In this document: one piece after another, positions 10,852 to 15,361 of the stretch | Position numbering within the stretch: the stretch's first letter is position 1 | Layout of the letters: each line of letters begins with the position of its first letter | NCBI RefSeq assembly: GCF_964340395.1 | Contig: NC_135552.1 | Span: 11,824,694-11,842,193, forward strand | Reading direction: 5' to 3' | DNA: 17,500 bases | From: Glandiceps talaboti | Lineage: Eukaryota > Hemichordata > Enteropneusta > Spengelidae | Notes under the pieces: generated by a model | Database searches by the model: none | Told to the model about the DNA's origin: nothing | Seen by the model: the letters and a program-made list of their open reading frames with translations, nothing else | Made by a program: the position numbers and the translations under genes

Positions 10852-13800
10852 TACTGTACGTAACGTAATACATCACCTTGTAAATGAATACTTGTGCAAT
10901 AGTATAACTGTTTTGTCCGTTGTTATCCAAACAGTTAATCGTAATGGTATCTGTCAAAGGTGGCAGCAGCAAACCTGTTGTGTCAAGGTAAAATGGTACC
11001 ATACCTAGAGAGGGAAAAATAGTGATAAAGTGATAAAGCATTCGGCTGTTTTAACAATGCAGTAGAAACATACTTCTGCTGGAAAACGTACATATGGACT
11101 TCATGATTTTGGTTTCTTCAATTGTTTTTACTTTCCAACCCAACTGATAACCAACATGTTCACGAACCAGCTGCTACATCCCAACCCCCTATAATTGTTT
11201 ATTTTGCATTTTAAGTGTGTATGTGTGTGTGTTGGGGATTGGGGGGGATGGGGTGGGTGGGTGTGTGTAAAGGTATCGTGCCTCATGAGGGAAACACCAA
11301 GGCATCTTGATTTCTCTTGTAAGTTGGCAAATAGTATCAGTAATGTAGTCTGCAGAAAGTCATTGTGTTAAAACGTGTTATGCGACATCTGATTTCTCCA
11401 TGTGTTAATGTTCCTCCTTTTTACTAATCGTCTATGGAATAAGTAATGAAACCCTCACATTAAAATGGGGTTGATGCATACATTCAATTTAAATTAGAAA
11501 AGTTTTATTGCAGATATTAATTACAATATCTTAATAAATGGAACATAAATTGAAGCAAGAGCTGTAACAGTATGGAATTTTGGTGGAAAAGTAAGGTGTG
11601 TCAGCTAGGAAGTACAGATTATGAGACGTAAATATTGAGTAACAAATTACATAACTGGCAGGGTGTGTGCATTCCTGTGTCATCAAACACTAAATTTTGT
11701 TAGATATTGCATTTTATACCATGCACGAGCCAGGTTCAACAACAAATATGGAACATATACTCTGGTTGTTCTACGTCAACACAACGTGCGTCTATGTCAC
11801 GACGATGCGTGTCTACGTCATTGGTTCTGCTATGCTCGAAATATGATTCAAAATGCTAAAAATTGCCATTAGTTACTTTCCCCTTTTTTCTGTATGCTAC
11901 TGACGATGGTATATTATATTATTCCCCAATAATTTTCCTCACTCAGCGTGAAAATAATCATGACCTAAGGGTTGCCACTACTCGTCTAGCAACCCATAGT
12001 GACAAGGCACCTTATGTCACTCGTATTTCCCTCAGCTGAATAGAGAAAAATATTGGGGAGTTATATCTAAATTACAAGTCTTCACAGAAGACATATTACC
12101 CCCCCCCCTCCCCCAACACGTTATTTGTATGTGACTGAATGAAGACATGATTTAAAAGTAATTGATGTCAACGAATAAATACTACAAAGTGTATGATAAA
12201 TAAATGCAGGAAATTGATGGGTTTCGGTAATTAAACCTAAAAATGGAGAGTCAAGTCCAAAGGTCACTGTCTCAAAAGAAAGTTTAAAAGTGATAATATA
12301 AGGGGTAGACAGTTGAATGTAGCTAGTCTCTATGTATTAATGTTTTTAAGCTATTTGGTAAATCATGATTGTCCACTACAGATATGGTTGCCATTGAGTA
12401 AAAAGTGATAAGTGCACCAAAAATAATGTATGTGTATGTTTAACTGGTTCTGCATTATCTATAGACATGATCTAAAAACATTAGCCACACACAATTGCTA
12501 AAAAGTGTCTGTAATATGTAAGTAATAACTTACTTTTGATTGTGTACCCTGTAGGTCAAGGTCAACAGTCACTTATACAACAAAGCTTACATGTGAGTAT
12601 ATGGGGTTAGACATTTGAATAGAGTCTATATAATTAAATATTTTAGTTATGCAGTAATATAGTGATTTTTTAACTACAAATATGGCTGCCATTCAATAAA
12701 AGTGATATGAGCACCACAAATAATGCTTGTGTACAGTTCCTTTCTTCAATATTACTTGTAAACATGATTTAAAAGAAATTGGCAATACTACAATGTGTTT
12801 GTGACAGGCAGGAATTGGCTTGATTTTGATAATCGACCATCAAGGTCAAAGATCAAGGTCTCCAAAGATAGCATGCATCTGATAATATGGGGGTAGAACT
12901 TGAATGGAGTTTACAATTTTTGAGTTATGCAGTAAATATTGATTTTTAACTATAAATATGGTTGCCATTTGGTCAAATTTGCATATATCAAAAAGAAATT
13001 GACGTGCATATGTCCCACATGATATGTCACCTTTGTGTCAGGTTTGAAAGAAATCGGATATTGCATGTCACAGAAATGATTATTTACGGATGCACCAACA
13101 CGGACGGACGGTCGGTCGGTCGGACGGAGCCCATTTTAATAGAACCCCTTTGGGGCTAACAATGATGAAAGATAGAATTTGGATATGAGAAATGGGTATT
13201 TATATTTGGATATCTAATTCAATTTGGAAATCAGCCTCATTATGTTTTTCCTAATTCAAAAAAAAACCCTAACTCAATACATTACAGCAAAGAACGTATA
13301 TGTCAAAAGTTTGTTATTGCACATACAAAATGATTGATTAACAAAGTAGTTTATTGAGTTACAAACACAGACGTGGTGGTCTGTGCTTAATTTCAAAATG
13401 CTTTTTTTTTAAGGAACAGTAAAATAAATACACCTTTCTTATCCGTATGGCTAATTTGATAGGATAGATAAACCCAACAAACATGGTGTAATTATGGAAA
13501 TATCCTAAAATCTTAAGTAAAAACAGCAAATTTGAATACAGAAAATTACTTTGTTGATAAAGGAGTATAACATATTGGTATCTGAATATTGGCTACTAAT
13601 AAGAAATTGTAAACTTACATTCATTGCTGAAGTATGTGTCCCAGTACAGTTGATCTTCCTTATACAGAGATACTGTATTTTGAATAGGAGTATCATCTTT
13701 CCCAACGTATATTTGAAATGGAAATGGCTGTGTATGGAAAGTTTAGAAACGAAGCATAACTTATATAGAACGCCAATCCAGGGAAAAATGAAAAAAAAGG

Positions 13801-15288
13801 TATTTTCTGAAAATTTGGGCTCTTCACCAAACTGAAACATTTTTCACCTTCTTTGTTCTAGCAGTGGTCCAGTATTGCATCATGTAATGGGCGCCAGCCG
13901 TGGGAGCACACATACTGTCATACATATGTATTAGGTGAGCAGCAAATTCTCACAACAATTACATTGACTTTTCATTATGAGATTTGAACAACAGCTATAT
14001 AAGTATCTTTAGGAAGGATCAAATTTCCTTCGCTTTTGACACTCACAGAAATGTGGATAGTGTTAGTCGACTTACATAATTTGGTAGCTGTTCTTTACCA
14101 TATGGACACAAACAGCAAGTTTCATTGAAATATTGTGGCCAACGTGTATCGTCTTCAACAATAACAGTTAGGTCAAACTTGAAGCATTCTTCAGAAGATG
14201 GTTCCGTTACCTGTAGAACAAGCAGTCATCGGAGATGACTCTGTCCCCCGCAATGGATGTTTACAGAGAATTATCACCAGTCATGGTAGTGTGTTTTATT
14301 GGATTGTATGAAATATAGCGCCAATGGTGTTGTAGCACAACTGTATGATTGATTGAATATTTGCATACATTTTTTGAATGTTAATATCTTTGTAATATAC
14401 AGATCACTTGGCTGTTGCTATGGGTGTGGTCTTGTTGCTCGGCGCATTTACACACATTTTTGAATGTTTATTCACTTGGCTATTAATCCTTGTTGTTATC
14501 TTTCCAATCTATGTGATCATTTGGCTGTTGCCATGGTCATGGTCTTCTTGCTAGGCATATTTGCATGCATGTTTTGAATGTTGTTCACTTGTCTAAGAAT
14601 CCCTGTTGTTATCTTTGTGAAATACACCATCGTTTGGCTGTTGCTATGTCATGGTAGCTAGGGGTATTTGCAAACATTTTTTGAATGCTTGCTCACTTGC
14701 CTACCATGTTGGTGTTATTTGACCAAAATATACTGCTATTTGATTGTTGCTAAGGGCGTGGTTATTGTTGCTAGGGCCATTTGTGTCAAAATGTTTTGAA
14801 GAAAATCTACAGAATAACACTGCTAGAAACAGCTCACTAAGTTTTAGTCTATTGACCAAGAACTTTTTGAGAGATATAAGTTTTTGACCAAAATTCACAT
14901 TTTTACATATAATTTGTATATCACTGATGAGATCATTATGTGCTTAATATTTCATCTATATACCCCCAGATGCATCCCCATTAAATTTCAGCCCAATCTG
15001 CTCAGCAGTTTTGGAATTAAAGATTTTCACCAAAAAGACACATTTTAGCCTGGGGAGAAATGGAGGGGGGGGGGGGCATGAAAATTCTGATGGTTTGAAA
15101 GGGTGCCCCAAAATATTTGCTCATGATTTGAACCAAATTGAACCTCAGGAACAGTCGTTTACCGAGTAAATTAACAGATTTCTTGCGGCTTTGCCTTACC
15201 TTCTAAAACCTATATTCTGTGATAAGTTGGGTGACAGCCATGCTAATGTATTTGTGCATGTCTTCCCCTGTATCTATCTATCTATCTA

Positions 15289-15361
<73 letters not shown>

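Noticed and set aside
11663-11872. 69-codon plus-strand ORF
   Set aside because: No similarity, no splice context and no partner exon; isolated chance frame.
13505-13840. Overlapping long frames on both strands
   Set aside because: The real exon at 13619-13727 lies inside the minus frame; the rest is intron and the plus frame is a shadow.
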